A stretch of 64,000 nucleotides of DNA from an uncultured Oscillospiraceae bacterium. GTDB lineage: Bacteria; Bacillota; Clostridia; Oscillospirales; Oscillospiraceae. The stretch is from positions 1-64,000 of the forward strand of contig CANRLZ010000003.1 of the NCBI GenBank assembly GCA_947631595.1. The letters run 5' to 3'. Below are positions 7,497 to 16,310 of the stretch, piece after piece. The notes under the pieces are model-generated. The model worked only from the letters and a program-made list of their open reading frames with translations, was not told the origin of the DNA and did not search any database. Numbering within the stretch: position 1 is the first letter of the stretch; every line of letters starts with the position of its first letter. The position numbers were made by a program, and so were the translations under genes.

Positions 7497-8256
7497 GGTT
7501 CTCACCTCCGGCCTGGAGCGCGGTGAGCGCCTGGGAGATGGCGGTGTAGAACCGGCTCTCCTCCCGGCCCTCCCGGCGCAAGTCCCGGGAGATCGCCCCG
7601 TCCTTGATGAACAGTACCCGCTGGGCGTGGCTGGCCGCCTGGATGGAGTGGGTGACCATGACGATGGTCTGCCCCTGGCCGTTGAAGTGCCCCAGCAGGC
7701 GCAGCAGCTGCTCCGCCGAGCGGGAGTCCAGCGCCCCGGTAGGTTCGTCGGCCAGCACCAGGCGGGGCTGGGTGATGAGGGCGCGGGCTACGGCGGCGCG
7801 CTGCTTTTGTCCGCCGGAGACCTCGTAGGGGAACTTCCCCAGCAGCTCCTCCAGCTCCAGCGCTCGGGCCAGCGGCAAAAGCCGCTCTTCCATCTCCCTG
7901 ACCCGCCGCCCGGCCAGGACCAGGGGCAGCAGGATGTTGTCTTTCAGGGAGAAGGTGTCCAGCAGATTGAACTCCTGGAAGATGAACCCCAGCTTCTCCC
8001 GGCGGAAGGCGGCCAGGTCACGCTCCCGCACCCGGCTCAGGTCGCCGCCGTCCAGGAGCACCTGCCCCTCCGTGGGCTGGTCCAGGGCGGCCAGGATGTT
8101 CAGCAGCGTCGTCTTCCCGCTGCCCGACTCCCCCATGACGGCGGTGAACTCCCCCTCCTCCAGGGTGAAGCTGACGCCGCGCAGGGCGTGGACCTTGCTG
8201 CCCCCGAAGCGGGGGGCGTAGACCTTTTTCAGTTCCCGGACTTCCAGCATTGGCAT
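7489..8256 (-). CDS. ABC transporter ATP-binding protein (BceA type)
   Basis: The 255-aa ATPase carries Walker A GESGSGKTT, a Q-loop at FQEFNLLD, signature SGGQKQR, Walker B LADEPTGALD and an H-loop in VTHS. It belongs to the MacB/BceA group that pairs with FtsX-type permeases, here the coupled downstream gene. ATG at 8256 has an ideal SD (GGAGG at 8264-8268, 7 nt spacing); a longer frame upstream lacks one and crosses the promoter. Together the pair would form a cell-envelope stress or antimicrobial-peptide export and sensing module. Induction is unclear because no two-component system is adjacent. Confidence 0.9.
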   Translation of the reverse strand: MPMLEVRELKKVYAPRFGGSKVHALRGVSFTLEEGEFTAVMGESGSGKTTLLNILAALDQPTEGQVLLDGGDLSRVRERDLAAFRREKLGFIFQEFNLLDTFSLKDNILLPLVLAGRRVREMEERLLPLARALELEELLGKFPYEVSGGQKQRAAVARALITQPRLVLADEPTGALDSRSAEQLLRLLGHFNGQGQTIVMVTHSIQAASHAQRVLFIKDGAISRDLRREGREESRFYTAISQALTALQAGGENRG

Positions 8257-8287
8257 ACAAATTCCTCCTTTGTTGTGGGACGGTTCC

Positions 8288-8316
8288 AGTTTAGCGGAAA
8301 AATCGCCCCCCCGCAA
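8288..8316 (-). promoter_or_regulatory. Probable promoter of the Bce-type operon
   Basis: TTGCGG (complement of 8311-8316) and TAAACT (complement of 8288-8293) are 17 bp apart, 31 bp upstream of the ATPase start. The match is moderate. Confidence 0.45.
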
Positions 8317-8409
8317 GGGAGTTTGGCAAATCATCAGGAAAGTGTTAAACGCCCGAAAGTTTTTGTTCAGAAAACCGTAAGAATTGCGCCGGCGAGCGGG
8401 AAAAAACGG

Positions 8410-8438
8410 TTGACTTCCGGCGGGTTTGCTCGTATGAT
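8410..8438 (+). promoter_or_regulatory. Promoter of the formyl-THF cyclo-ligase gene
   Basis: TTGACT (8410-8415) and TATGAT (8433-8438) are separated by 17 bp and lie 32 bp before the ATG. Confidence 0.75.
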
Positions 8439-8470
8439 GGGCAGGAGAACAACGGCGGGAGGGAAAGACC

Positions 8471-9049
8471 ATGGATCGGGAAAAGCAGGCCCAGCGGGAA
8501 CAGTGCCTGGTCCGGCGGCGGGCGCTGACCAAGGGGCGGCGCGAGGTGTGCGCCGCCGCCGTCTGCCGGGCGCTGAAGGGCTTGCCCGCGCTGGCCGGGG
8601 CGAAGACGATCCTCTCCTATCGCGCCATGGCGGAGGAGGTGGATCTCGCCGCCTTCCACGCCTGGGCGGCGGAGAAGGGCGTGTCGCTGGCCTTCCCCGT
8701 GTCCGGCCCCGGCGGACGGATGGAGGCCTACGTCCCCCGCGGCCCGGAGGACTGGCGGCAGGGGAGATACGGCATCTGGGAGCCGTCGCCGGAGCGTGCG
8801 GCCCAGGTCGCGCCGGAGGCGCTGGACGCGGTGATCCTCCCCTGCGTGGGCTTTGACGCCCAGGGACGGCGGCTGGGCCACGGCGGCGGGTACTACGACC
8901 GCTACCTCCCCCTGTGCCCCCGGGCGAGGCGGGTACTGGTGGCCTTTGAGGCCCAGCGGCTGGAGCGGGTGTCCGTCCAGCCCTGGGATCTGCCCGCCGA
9001 CGTGGTGGTCACCGAGCTGGGCGCTGTTTTTACCAGCCGTAGGGCTTGA
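8471..9049 (+). CDS. 5-formyltetrahydrofolate cyclo-ligase
   Basis: This enzyme (MTHFS) uses ATP to convert 5-formyl-THF to 5,10-methenyl-THF, returning it to the one-carbon pool that supplies PurN and the AICAR transformylase encoded in this window. The 192-aa protein has the N-terminal basic region of the family, the conserved ILPCVGFD segment (about 122-129) and the nucleotide-binding motif GHGGGYYDR (136-144). ATG at 8471 follows a GGAGGG stretch. It has its own promoter. The final TGA (9047-9049) lies inside the -35 element of the glnA promoter, so the two genes are packed tightly but transcribed from separate starts. Confidence 0.93.
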   Translation: MDREKQAQREQCLVRRRALTKGRREVCAAAVCRALKGLPALAGAKTILSYRAMAEEVDLAAFHAWAAEKGVSLAFPVSGPGGRMEAYVPRGPEDWRQGRYGIWEPSPERAAQVAPEALDAVILPCVGFDAQGRRLGHGGGYYDRYLPLCPRARRVLVAFEAQRLERVSVQPWDLPADVVVTELGAVFTSRRA

Positions 9050-9086
9050 CAGAGCGGGCGGTGGCAAGATATACTAGATGTAGTAT
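9046..9086 (+). promoter_or_regulatory. Promoter of glnA with overlapping dyad
   Basis: TTGACA (9046-9051) and TATACT (9070-9075) are 18 bp apart. ATACTA (9071-9076) and TAGTAT (9081-9086) form a perfect 6-bp dyad over the -10 and start region, a likely operator. Confidence 0.75.
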
Positions 9087-9109
9087 TTGCACAGAGAGAG
9101 GGGTGCCTT

Positions 9110-10441
9110 ATGGCGTATACCAAGGAACAGATTATCAAGCTGGTGCGGGATGAGGACATCAAGTTCATCCGCATGCAGTTCACCGACATTTTCGGTCAGT
9201 TGAAGAACGTAGCCATCACCGCCTCCCAGATCGAAAAGGCCCTGAACAACCAGATTATGTTCGACGGGTCCTCCATCGAGGGCTTTGTCCGCCTGGAGGA
9301 GTCCGACCAGTGCCTCTATCCCGACCTGGACAGCTTCGTCATCTTCCCCTGGCGGCCCCAGCAGGGCAAGGTCGCCCGCCTGATCTGCGACGTCTACGAC
9401 CCCGACGGCACCCCCTTTGTAGGCGATCCCCGCGGCGTGCTCAAGAACGTGCTGAAGCGGGCGCGGGACATGGGCTTTGACACCTTCAACGTTGGCCCCG
9501 AGGCGGAGTTCTTCCTCTTCCAGACCGACGAGGAGGGCAAGCCCACCACCAAGACCAACGACGAGGCGGGGTACTTTGACCTTGGCCCTCTGGACCACGG
9601 GGAGTCCACCCGCCGGGAGATCTGCCTGGCCCTGGAGAGCATGGGCTTTGAGATCGAGGCCAGCCACCATGAGGTGGCCCAGGGCCAGCACGAGATCGAC
9701 TTCAAGTACCAGGACGCCCTCCGTTGCGCCGACTCGGTGATGACCTTCAAGCTGGCGGTGAAGACCATCGCCCAGAAAAACGGCCTCCACGCCACCTTTA
9801 TGCCCAAGCCCATCTTCGGCATCGCCGGCTCGGGTATGCACATCAATATGTCCCTGTTCCAGAAGGGCAAGAACGCCTTCTATGACGAGAAGGGGGAGAA
9901 GGGCCTTTCCAAGACGGCCTATAACTTCATCGCCGGTTTGCTCCACCACATGAAGGGCATCTCCGCCATCACCAACCCCCTGGTGAACTCCTACAAGCGC
10001 CTGGTGCCCGGCTACGAGGCGCCCTGCTACATGGCCTGGTCGGCCTCCAACCGCTCGGCGCTGATCCGCATCCCCGCCGCCCGTGGCCAGTCCACCCGCC
10101 TGGAGCTGCGCTGCCCCGACCCCTGCTGCAACCCCTACCTGGCGCTGGCCGTCTGCCTGGCCGCCGGGCTGGACGGCGTTGAGAAGGGCATGACCCCGCC
10201 GCCGGAGATCACCGAGAACATCTTCGAGATGACCCCTGCCGCCCGTCGCCGCAAGGGGATCGACGCCCTGCCCGGCTCCCTGGAGGAGGCGTTGGTGGCC
10301 CTGAAGCGGGATAAGCTCATCCTGGACGTGCTGGGCCGCCACGTGGCCGACCAGTACATCGCCGGCAAACAGGCCGAGTGGGAAGAGTACCGCACCCGGG
10401 TGTCCTCCTGGGAGCGGGATAAGTACATGATCAACTACTGA
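9110..10441 (+). CDS. glnA: Glutamine synthetase, type I
   Basis: GlnA makes glutamine from glutamate, ammonia and ATP in the cytoplasm as a dodecamer. The 443-aa length fits the GSI-alpha class of Firmicutes. Visible motifs are FDGSS (51-55), GPEAEFFLF (129-137) with metal-binding glutamates, the [12 protein letters not shown] segment (186-197) and [10 protein letters not shown] (240-249). ATG at 9110 follows AGAGAGGGGTG. The gene has a strong promoter with a small dyad at the -10 and is followed 34 bp later by an ANTAR-type regulator, an arrangement known from Clostridium glnA loci. Glutamine made here feeds PurF in the same window. Confidence 0.97.
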   Translation: MAYTKEQIIKLVRDEDIKFIRMQFTDIFGQLKNVAITASQIEKALNNQIMFDGSSIEGFVRLEESDQCLYPDLDSFVIFPWRPQQGKVARLICDVYDPDGTPFVGDPRGVLKNVLKRARDMGFDTFNVGPEAEFFLFQTDEEGKPTTKTNDEAGYFDLGPLDHGESTRREICLALESMGFEIEASHHEVAQGQHEIDFKYQDALRCADSVMTFKLAVKTIAQKNGLHATFMPKPIFGIAGSGMHINMSLFQKGKNAFYDEKGEKGLSKTAYNFIAGLLHHMKGISAITNPLVNSYKRLVPGYEAPCYMAWSASNRSALIRIPAARGQSTRLELRCPDPCCNPYLALAVCLAAGLDGVEKGMTPPPEITENIFEMTPAARRRKGIDALPGSLEEALVALKRDKLILDVLGRHVADQYIAGKQAEWEEYRTRVSSWERDKYMINY

Positions 10442-10475
10442 GGACGCAGCACTCCCGTTGGGGGATGGATACCGC

Positions 10476-11006
10476 TTGGAAAAGATCATCGTCGCCTTTG
10501 AAAAGGAAAACAACGCCCGGTTTGTGAGAGAACTCATCGAGACCGCCGGTCTGGCCGCCGTCCAGGTCTGCCGCACCGGGATGGAGGTTCGGCGCCTGGC
10601 CGGACGGGAGAGCTACCCCGTGGTGGTCTGCGGCTATAAACTGCCCGACGGCGCCGCGGAGGCCCTTTTTGAGGATCTGCCGCCGGAGACCGCCATGCTC
10701 ATGGTCGCCCCGCGGCACCAGCTGGAGCTGTGCGGGGCGGAAGGGGTGTTCCGCCTGGCCACCCCCATCCACCGGGGGGAGCTGCTGAGCGCGGTGGAGA
10801 CGCTGCTGCGCCTCAACCGGTCGCCGCACCCCGCCGACCGGCGGGAGGACGCCCAGCGCGGCGTGGTGCAGCAGGCCAAGGCGCTCCTCATGGCGCGGTA
10901 CGGCATGGATGAGGAGGAGGCACACCGCTTCCTGCAAAAGCGGAGCATGGATCGGGGCTGCAGGCTCGCGGAGATGGCCCGGCTGCTCCTGGAAAAACTG
11001 GGCTGA
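10476..11006 (+). CDS. ANTAR-domain antitermination regulator with degenerate receiver
   Basis: The 176-aa protein has an N-terminal response-regulator-like domain (1 to ~110) and a C-terminal ANTAR domain (QAKALLMARYG through MARLLL). ANTAR proteins bind paired hairpins in mRNA leaders and block termination, often in nitrogen metabolism. The receiver has CGYKLPDG where a phospho-acceptor Asp would be expected, so classical phosphorylation is unlikely. TTG at 10476 (MEKIIVAFE) is chosen because a GGGGATGG stretch sits about 8 nt upstream; the TTG at 10458 has no SD. Its place after glnA matches NitR/GlnR-like regulators of clostridia. dapF follows after 20 bp, so glnA, this gene, dapF and dapL may be co-transcribed. 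Confidence 0.85.
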   Translation: MEKIIVAFEKENNARFVRELIETAGLAAVQVCRTGMEVRRLAGRESYPVVVCGYKLPDGAAEALFEDLPPETAMLMVAPRHQLELCGAEGVFRLATPIHRGELLSAVETLLRLNRSPHPADRREDAQRGVVQQAKALLMARYGMDEEEAHRFLQKRSMDRGCRLAEMARLLLEKLG

Positions 11007-11026
11007 TAGGAAAGGGGAGAACGCGC

Positions 11027-11830
11027 ATGCACTTCACCAAGATGGAAGGGCTGGGAAACGACTACGTATACCTGGACTGCACCGCCTCCGCCCCCGCCGA
11101 CCTGCCCGGCCTGGCCCAGGTGGTCTCCGATCGGCACTTCGGCGTGGGGAGCGACGGTCTCATCTGCATCTTCCCCTCGGAGATCGCCGACTTTCGCATG
11201 GTGATGTTCAACGCCGACGGCTCCCAGGCGGAGATGTGCGGCAACGGCATCCGCTGTGTGGGCAAATTCGTCTACGACAAGGGCCTGACGGACAAGGCCC
11301 AGCTGACGGTGGAGACCTTAGCCGGTGTAAAGGTACTTCGCTTGTCAGTCAAAGACGGGAAAGTGGATCAGGTAACGGTGGACATGGGGACGCCCGTCCT
11401 GGAGCCGTCCCGGACCGTCACCGCGGGAGGCCAGTCGTTTCAAGGCTTTCCCGTCTCGATGGGCAATCCCCACTTTGTGATCCCCACGGATGGTGTAAAG
11501 GACTTTAACTTGTCAATACACGCCCCCCTCTCCAGTCCCAATCCCGCCTTTCCCCAGGGGGTGAACGTGGAGATCGTGGAGGTTTTAGCCCCCGACCGGG
11601 TGCGTATGCGGGTGTGGGAGCGGGGCAGCGGGGAGACCCTGGCCTGCGGCACCGGGGCCTGCGCCACCGTCTGCGCCTGCGCCAGCCAGGGCCTCACCGG
11701 CCGGGAGGTGACGGTGGTGCTGTTGGGGGGCGAACTGCATATCCGCTGGGACGAGTCGGACGGCCACATCTACATGACCGGCCCGGCCAGAACGGTATTT
11801 GAAGGGGAGTGGCCGGAAACGGCCCTTTGA
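11027..11830 (+). CDS. dapF: Diaminopimelate epimerase
   Basis: DapF converts LL- to meso-diaminopimelate, the precursor of lysine and of the peptidoglycan cross-link. The 267-aa protein keeps both catalytic cysteines, C71 in CGNGIRC and C207 in ACGTGA, which act as the base pair of this PLP-free epimerase. It starts with the standard family opening (MHFTKMEGLGNDYV) after a GGGGAG SD. dapL follows after 21 bp, so LL-DAP made by DapL is passed directly to DapF. Two short AT-richer patches (near 11325 and 11493) differ in codon use from the rest but do not disturb the fold motifs. Confidence 0.96.
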   Translation: MHFTKMEGLGNDYVYLDCTASAPADLPGLAQVVSDRHFGVGSDGLICIFPSEIADFRMVMFNADGSQAEMCGNGIRCVGKFVYDKGLTDKAQLTVETLAGVKVLRLSVKDGKVDQVTVDMGTPVLEPSRTVTAGGQSFQGFPVSMGNPHFVIPTDGVKDFNLSIHAPLSSPNPAFPQGVNVEIVEVLAPDRVRMRVWERGSGETLACGTGACATVCACASQGLTGREVTVVLLGGELHIRWDESDGHIYMTGPARTVFEGEWPETAL

Positions 11831-11851
11831 TACAACAAGGAGGAATATACC

Positions 11852-13069
11852 ATGGCGAAGATCAACCAGAACTTTCTGAAGCTGCCCGGAGGGTATCTCT
11901 TCCCGGAGATCGGCCGCCGGGTGCGGGCTTTTTCGGCGGAGAACCCGCCCATGCCCCTCATCCGCCTGGGCATCGGGGATGTGACCCTGCCCCTGGCCCC
12001 TGTGGTGGTGGAGGCCATGGCCAAGGCCACGGCGGAGATGGGGGTGAAGGAGACCTTCCGGGGCTACTGCGAGGAGACCTGCGGTGCCTACGACTTCCTT
12101 CGCTTCGCCATCCGGGATAACTACAAGGCCCACGGCGTGGACATCGCCGACGACGAGATCTTTGTCTCTGACGGCGCCAAGAGCGACTGCGGCAACATCG
12201 GGGATATCTTCTCGGTGGACAACGTGGTGGCGGTGTGCGACCCGGTCTATCCCGTCTACGTGGACACCAACGCTATGGCCGGTCGGGCGGGGGACTACGA
12301 CGGGGAGAAGTGGACGAAGCTCATCTACCTGCCCTGCACCGCCGAGAACGGCTTTTTCCCCGCCCTTCCGGAGGGGAAGGTCCCCGACCTCATCTACATC
12401 TGCTCTCCCAACAACCCCACCGGCGCGGCGGCCACGGTGGAGCAGCTGAAGCTCTGGGTGGACTACGCCAACGCCCACGGCAGCGTGATCTTGTTCGACA
12501 GCGCCTACGAGGCGTTCATCACCACCCCCGGCGTGCCCCACAGCATCTTTGAGATCCCCGGGGCCAAGACCTGCGCCATCGAGTTCCGCTCCTTCTCCAA
12601 GACCGCCGGGTTCACCGGCAACCGCTGCGCCTACACCGTCATCCCCAAGGAGTTGGAGCGGGACGGCGCCAGCCTGAATAAGCTGTGGAACCGCCGCCAG
12701 GGCACCAAGTTCAACGGCGTGCCCTACGTGATCCAGCGGGCGGCTGAGGCGGTGCTCACCCCGGAGGGCCAGGCCCAGACCCAGGAGTCCATCGCCTACT
12801 ACCTCCGCAACGCCCAGGTGATCCGCCAGGGGCTGGAGAAGGCCGGTCTCACCGTCTACGGCGGGGTGGACGCCCCCTACATCTGGGCCAGGACGCCGGA
12901 GGGCGTGGGTTCCTGGGACTTCTTCGACAAGCTGCTCCACCAGGCGTGTGTGGTCACCACCCCCGGCGCCGGCTTCGGCCCCAGCGGCGAGGGCTACATC
13001 CGCCTCACCGCCTTTGGCGACGCCGCCGCCACCCAGGAGGCTGTGGAGCGCATCGTCAAGGTCCTGTAA
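11852..13069 (+). CDS. dapL: LL-diaminopimelate aminotransferase
   Basis: DapL transfers an amino group from glutamate to tetrahydrodipicolinate, giving LL-DAP in one step and bypassing the acylated intermediates. The 405-aa protein has the class I/II aminotransferase fold with the PLP lysine K250 in SFSKTAGF, the CSPNNPTG segment near 184-191 and the typical N-terminus [13 protein letters not shown]. An AAGGAGG SD precedes the ATG. It forms a lysine and cell-wall pair with dapF. A strong bidirectional terminator separates it from the convergent purine operon. Confidence 0.96.
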   Translation: MAKINQNFLKLPGGYLFPEIGRRVRAFSAENPPMPLIRLGIGDVTLPLAPVVVEAMAKATAEMGVKETFRGYCEETCGAYDFLRFAIRDNYKAHGVDIADDEIFVSDGAKSDCGNIGDIFSVDNVVAVCDPVYPVYVDTNAMAGRAGDYDGEKWTKLIYLPCTAENGFFPALPEGKVPDLIYICSPNNPTGAAATVEQLKLWVDYANAHGSVILFDSAYEAFITTPGVPHSIFEIPGAKTCAIEFRSFSKTAGFTGNRCAYTVIPKELERDGASLNKLWNRRQGTKFNGVPYVIQRAAEAVLTPEGQAQTQESIAYYLRNAQVIRQGLEKAGLTVYGGVDAPYIWARTPEGVGSWDFFDKLLHQACVVTTPGAGFGPSGEGYIRLTAFGDAAATQEAVERIVKVL

Positions 13070-13077
13070 ACACAGCG

Positions 13078-13120
13078 AAAAACGCCCCGGAGAGCCGTTG
13101 CGGCTCTCCGGGGCGTTTTT
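13078..13120. terminator. Bidirectional terminator between dapL and purD
   Basis: AAAAACGCCCCGGAGAGCCG pairs perfectly with CGGCTCTCCGGGGCGTTTTT around a TTG loop. It serves both dapL (+) and the purine operon (-). Confidence 0.93.
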
Positions 13121-13137
13121 GTCGCGGGGTTGCGCGT

Positions 13138-14388
13138 TCAGACCCGGCCGATGTCGTGGCGGAAGGTCATGTCCTGGAAGTGGATGGGGTTGGCGGCGGC
13201 GTAAGCGGCGTCGATGGCTTCCTCTAAGGTAGGCGCCACGGCGGTGACCCCCAGCACCCGGCCGCCATTGGTGACGATCTGGCCGTCCTTTTGGGCGGTG
13301 TCGGCGTGGAAGACGGTGGCGTTTTCCACCTGGTCCAGGCCGGTGATGGGATAGCCCTTGCCGTAGCTGCCGGGGTAACCCCCGGAGGCCAGCACCAGAC
13401 AGCAGGCCGCGCCGGGCTTCCAGCGGATGTCCGCCGCGTCCAGCCGACCCTCCCGGCAGGCCAGGAAGATGTCCAGCAGGTCGCTGTCCAGCAGGGAGAG
13501 TACCGCCTGGCACTCCGGGTCGCCGAAGCGGGCGTTGTACTCCACCACCTTTGGCCCGTCCGGGGTGAGCATCAGGCCGAAGTAGAGCACCCCCTGGAAG
13601 GGGCGGCCCTCCGCCGCCATGGCCCGCACCGTGGGGAGGAAAATCTCCTCCATGCACCGCTGGGCAAGCTCCGGGGTGTAGTAGGGGGAGGGGGAGATGG
13701 CGCCCATGCCGCCGGTGTTGGGGCCGCGGTTGCCGTCAAAGGCCCGCTTGTGGTCTTGGGAGGAGGTCATGGGGACGATGGTGGTGCCGTCGCAGAAGGC
13801 CAGGACGGTGACCTCCGGGCCGGTCATGCACTCCTCGATGACCACCTTGGAGCCGGACTCGCCAAAGCGCTTGTCCACCATCATGGCGCGGACAGCCTCC
13901 AGCGCCTCCTCCACCGTCTGGGCCACCACAACGCCCTTGCCCAGGGCCAGGCCGTCCGCCTTGACCACGATGGGCGCGCCCTGGGCGCGGATATAGTCCT
14001 CCGCGGCGGCCAGGTCGGTGAAGGTCTCATACCGGGCGGTGGGGATGCGGTACTTCTTCATGAGTTCCTTGGAAAACGCCTTGCTGGCCTCGATGACGGC
14101 GGCGTTCTTCCGGGGGCCGAAGGCGGGGATGCCGGCGGCCTCCAGCGCGTCCACCATGCCCAGGGCCAGGGGGTCGTCCGGGGCGACTACCACCAGGTCC
14201 ATGGCGTTGTCCTTCGCCCAGGCCACCATGGCCTCCACGTCGGTGGCCTTGATGTCCACGCACTGGGCGACCTGGGCGATGCCGCCGTTTCCGGGGGCGC
14301 AGAAGAGTTGGGTGACCTTGGGACTTTGCTTCAGCTTCCAGCAGATGGCGTGCTCCCGCCCGCCGGAACCCACAACGAGGACTTTCAT
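13138..14388 (-). CDS. purD: Phosphoribosylamine--glycine ligase
   Basis: PurD (GARS) joins phosphoribosylamine and glycine with ATP, the second step of purine synthesis. The 416-aa protein starts MKVLVVGSGGREHA and has the ATP-grasp layout with GPRKNAAVIE, VVKADGLALGKGV and MGAISPSPYY. ATG at 14388 is supported by homology and an upstream GGAGG; in-frame sequence further upstream lies inside the preceding gene. It is the last gene of the nine-gene purine operon, ending 18 bp before the shared terminator. Confidence 0.96.
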   Translation of the reverse strand: MKVLVVGSGGREHAICWKLKQSPKVTQLFCAPGNGGIAQVAQCVDIKATDVEAMVAWAKDNAMDLVVVAPDDPLALGMVDALEAAGIPAFGPRKNAAVIEASKAFSKELMKKYRIPTARYETFTDLAAAEDYIRAQGAPIVVKADGLALGKGVVVAQTVEEALEAVRAMMVDKRFGESGSKVVIEECMTGPEVTVLAFCDGTTIVPMTSSQDHKRAFDGNRGPNTGGMGAISPSPYYTPELAQRCMEEIFLPTVRAMAAEGRPFQGVLYFGLMLTPDGPKVVEYNARFGDPECQAVLSLLDSDLLDIFLACREGRLDAADIRWKPGAACCLVLASGGYPGSYGKGYPITGLDQVENATVFHADTAQKDGQIVTNGGRVLGVTAVAPTLEEAIDAAYAAANPIHFQDMTFRHDIGRV

Positions 14389-14410
14389 CTGGGATACCTC
14401 CCTCAAAGCA

Positions 14411-15589
14411 TCAATGGTGGAACAGGCGCATGCCGGTGAAGGCCATGACCATGCCGTATTTGTCGGCGGTGGCGATGACGTGGTCGTCCCGGATGGAGCC
14501 GCCGGGTTCGGCGATGTAGGCGACGCCGGACTTCCTGGCCCGCTCCACGTTGTCCCCAAAGGGGAAGAACGCGTCGCTGCCCAGGGTCACGCCGCTCTGG
14601 GTGGCGATCCACTCCTTTTTCTCCGCCGGGAGCAGGGGAGCGGGCTTTTCGGTGAAATAGAGCTGCCATTGGCCGTCGGCCAGTACGTCCTCATACTCGT
14701 CGGAGAGGTAGACGTCGATGGCGTTGTCCCGGTCGGGGCGGCGGATGTCCGCCTTGAAGGGCAGGGCCAAAGCCTTGGGGTGCTGGCGGAGCCACCAGTT
14801 GTCCGCCTTAGTGCCCGCCAGGCGGGTGCAGTGGATGCGGCTCTGCTGCCCGGCGCCCACGCCGATGGCCTGGCCGTTTTTCACATAGCACACGGAGTTG
14901 GACTGGGTGTACTTCAGGGTGATCAGGGCCACGATCATGTCGGTGACCGCCTCGGGGGGCAGGGTCTTGTTGGCGGTGACGATGTTGGAGAGCAGGTCGG
15001 GGCCGATCTTAAAGTCGTTGTGCCCCTGCTGGAAGGTGACGCCGAACACGTCCTTGTACTCCTCCGGGGCGCAGTGGTAGGCGGGGTCGATCTGCACCAC
15101 GTTGTAGTTGCCCTTTTTCTTGGTCTTCAGGATCTCCAGGGCCTCCGGGGTGTAGCCGGGGGCGATGATGCCGTCGGAGACTTCCGCCTTCAGATAGGCG
15201 GCGGTGGCGGCGTCGCAGGTGTCGCTGAGGGCGGCCCAGTCGCCGTAGGAGCAGAGGCGGTCAGCCCCCCGGGCGCGGATGTAGGCGCAGGCGATGGGGG
15301 AGAGGGCGGCGTCTTCCTCCACGAAGTAGATTTTCCTGTCCGTCTCGCTCAGGGGCAGACCCACGGCGGCCCCGGCGGGGGAGACGTGCTTGAAGGAGGC
15401 GGCGGAGGGCAGACCGGTGGCCTCCTTCAGCTCCTTGACCAGCTGCCAGGAGTTGAAAGCGTCCAGCAGATTGATGTAGCCCGGTTTGCCGTTGAGCACG
15501 GTGATGGGCAGGTCGGAGCCATCCCGCATAAAGATCCGGGAGGGTTTCTGGTTGGGGTTGCAGCCGTATTTCAGTTCCAATTCCTTCAT
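14411..15589 (-). CDS. purH: AICAR transformylase, stand-alone (PurH C-terminal domain)
   Basis: This 392-aa protein corresponds only to the C-terminal formyltransferase part of bifunctional PurH, which adds a formyl group from 10-formyl-THF to AICAR to give FAICAR. It carries SFKHVSPAGAA (66-76) with the conserved Lys-His pair, and SNSVCYVKNGQAIGVGAGQ. The N-terminal MGS-like IMP cyclohydrolase domain is absent; that function is supplied by the purO gene immediately upstream, whose stop overlaps this start (ATGA). The symbol purH is used for the transformylase activity only. Confidence 0.93.
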   Translation of the reverse strand: MKELELKYGCNPNQKPSRIFMRDGSDLPITVLNGKPGYINLLDAFNSWQLVKELKEATGLPSAASFKHVSPAGAAVGLPLSETDRKIYFVEEDAALSPIACAYIRARGADRLCSYGDWAALSDTCDAATAAYLKAEVSDGIIAPGYTPEALEILKTKKKGNYNVVQIDPAYHCAPEEYKDVFGVTFQQGHNDFKIGPDLLSNIVTANKTLPPEAVTDMIVALITLKYTQSNSVCYVKNGQAIGVGAGQQSRIHCTRLAGTKADNWWLRQHPKALALPFKADIRRPDRDNAIDVYLSDEYEDVLADGQWQLYFTEKPAPLLPAEKKEWIATQSGVTLGSDAFFPFGDNVERARKSGVAYIAEPGGSIRDDHVIATADKYGMVMAFTGMRLFHH

Positions 15590-16308
15590 TTTGCCTCTCC
15601 TTCCTCCAGCCGATTGAAAATCACGTCCTCGGTCTCCTTGGTGTTCAGATCCACAAAGCGGACAAAGAGGGAGACCTTGTTGTCGCCGTTGAGGGCGGCC
15701 CAGACCTTTTGCGCCCAGGCCTTGGGGTCTGTCTCATCCACCGCCACGGCCACCGGCTCGCCCTGGAAAGAGGGCAGGGGGTCGCCGTCAGTTTGGTAGG
15801 TGGAGATAAAGTGGCCCACCCCCGCCTTGGGGGCGTCGTAGTCGAAGAAAAAGCGCTGGCAGGTGTCGCCGTCGCCGTCCATGGTCTTGAGGATGGACAG
15901 GGCGTAGGAGCCGTTGCCCAGGAGCACGCCGGAGATGCGGGGGGTGAAGTTGGGGCCGTCCGGCTCAAAGGTGCGGGTCTTCAGGGCGTGGCGGTAGCAG
16001 TGGCCGGCCTCCATGGCGTCCCGGATGGTGTCGGTCTGGTCGCCGTTGGTGACGATGGTCACCGGCCCCACCACCCGGACGGGGTGGTAGATGATGAGGG
16101 AGGGGTCGGTCATCTTGCTCTCGTCAAAGGCCTTGGTGCGGATGCCGTCCTCGGTGGCCTCAAAGACCCGGTTGCGGCTGTTGACGCTCCGGCCCATGAT
16201 GAAATAGGTGATCACCGCCTTGGCGTTGTCCGCCGTGCGGCCGATGAGGATGCCCCGGCCGGGGTAGGGATTGCCCGCGAGAAGGGCGGTAAAGTCCTGA
16301 CAGCTCAT
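15586..16308 (-). CDS. purO: IMP cyclohydrolase, PurO type
   Basis: PurO closes FAICAR to IMP, the last step of the pathway. This 240-aa protein belongs to the archaeal-type family, unrelated to the cyclohydrolase domain of PurH. It opens with DFTALLAGNPYPGRGILIG and contains the TYFIMGRSVNSRNRVF segment typical of the family. ATG at 16308 has GGAGG 7 nt upstream; ATG at 16314 is too close to that SD. The stop overlaps the ATG of the free transformylase gene, so the two halves of the PurH reaction are translated together. Such PurO proteins are less common in Bacteria than PurH. Confidence 0.9.
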   Translation of the reverse strand: MSCQDFTALLAGNPYPGRGILIGRTADNAKAVITYFIMGRSVNSRNRVFEATEDGIRTKAFDESKMTDPSLIIYHPVRVVGPVTIVTNGDQTDTIRDAMEAGHCYRHALKTRTFEPDGPNFTPRISGVLLGNGSYALSILKTMDGDGDTCQRFFFDYDAPKAGVGHFISTYQTDGDPLPSFQGEPVAVAVDETDPKAWAQKVWAALNGDNKVSLFVRFVDLNTKETEDVIFNRLEEGEAK

Positions 16309-16310
16309 GA

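Noticed and set aside
3876..7526. Very long plus-strand open frame (over 1200 codons)
   Set aside because: It is antisense to the GTPase-NYN gene and the permease, has His/Gly/Gln-rich shadow composition typical of GC-rich antisense frames, and no SD or family match.
9076..9109. ANTAR-type paired hairpins in the glnA leader
   Set aside because: The leader is only about 30 nt and contains no pair of stems with the expected hexaloops.
11325..11515. Two similar ~23-bp AT-rich segments in dapF (11325-11347 and 11493-11515) as a repeat or internal promoters
   Set aside because: They are in frame, encode different conserved dapF residues, and share only partial identity; coincidence is sufficient.
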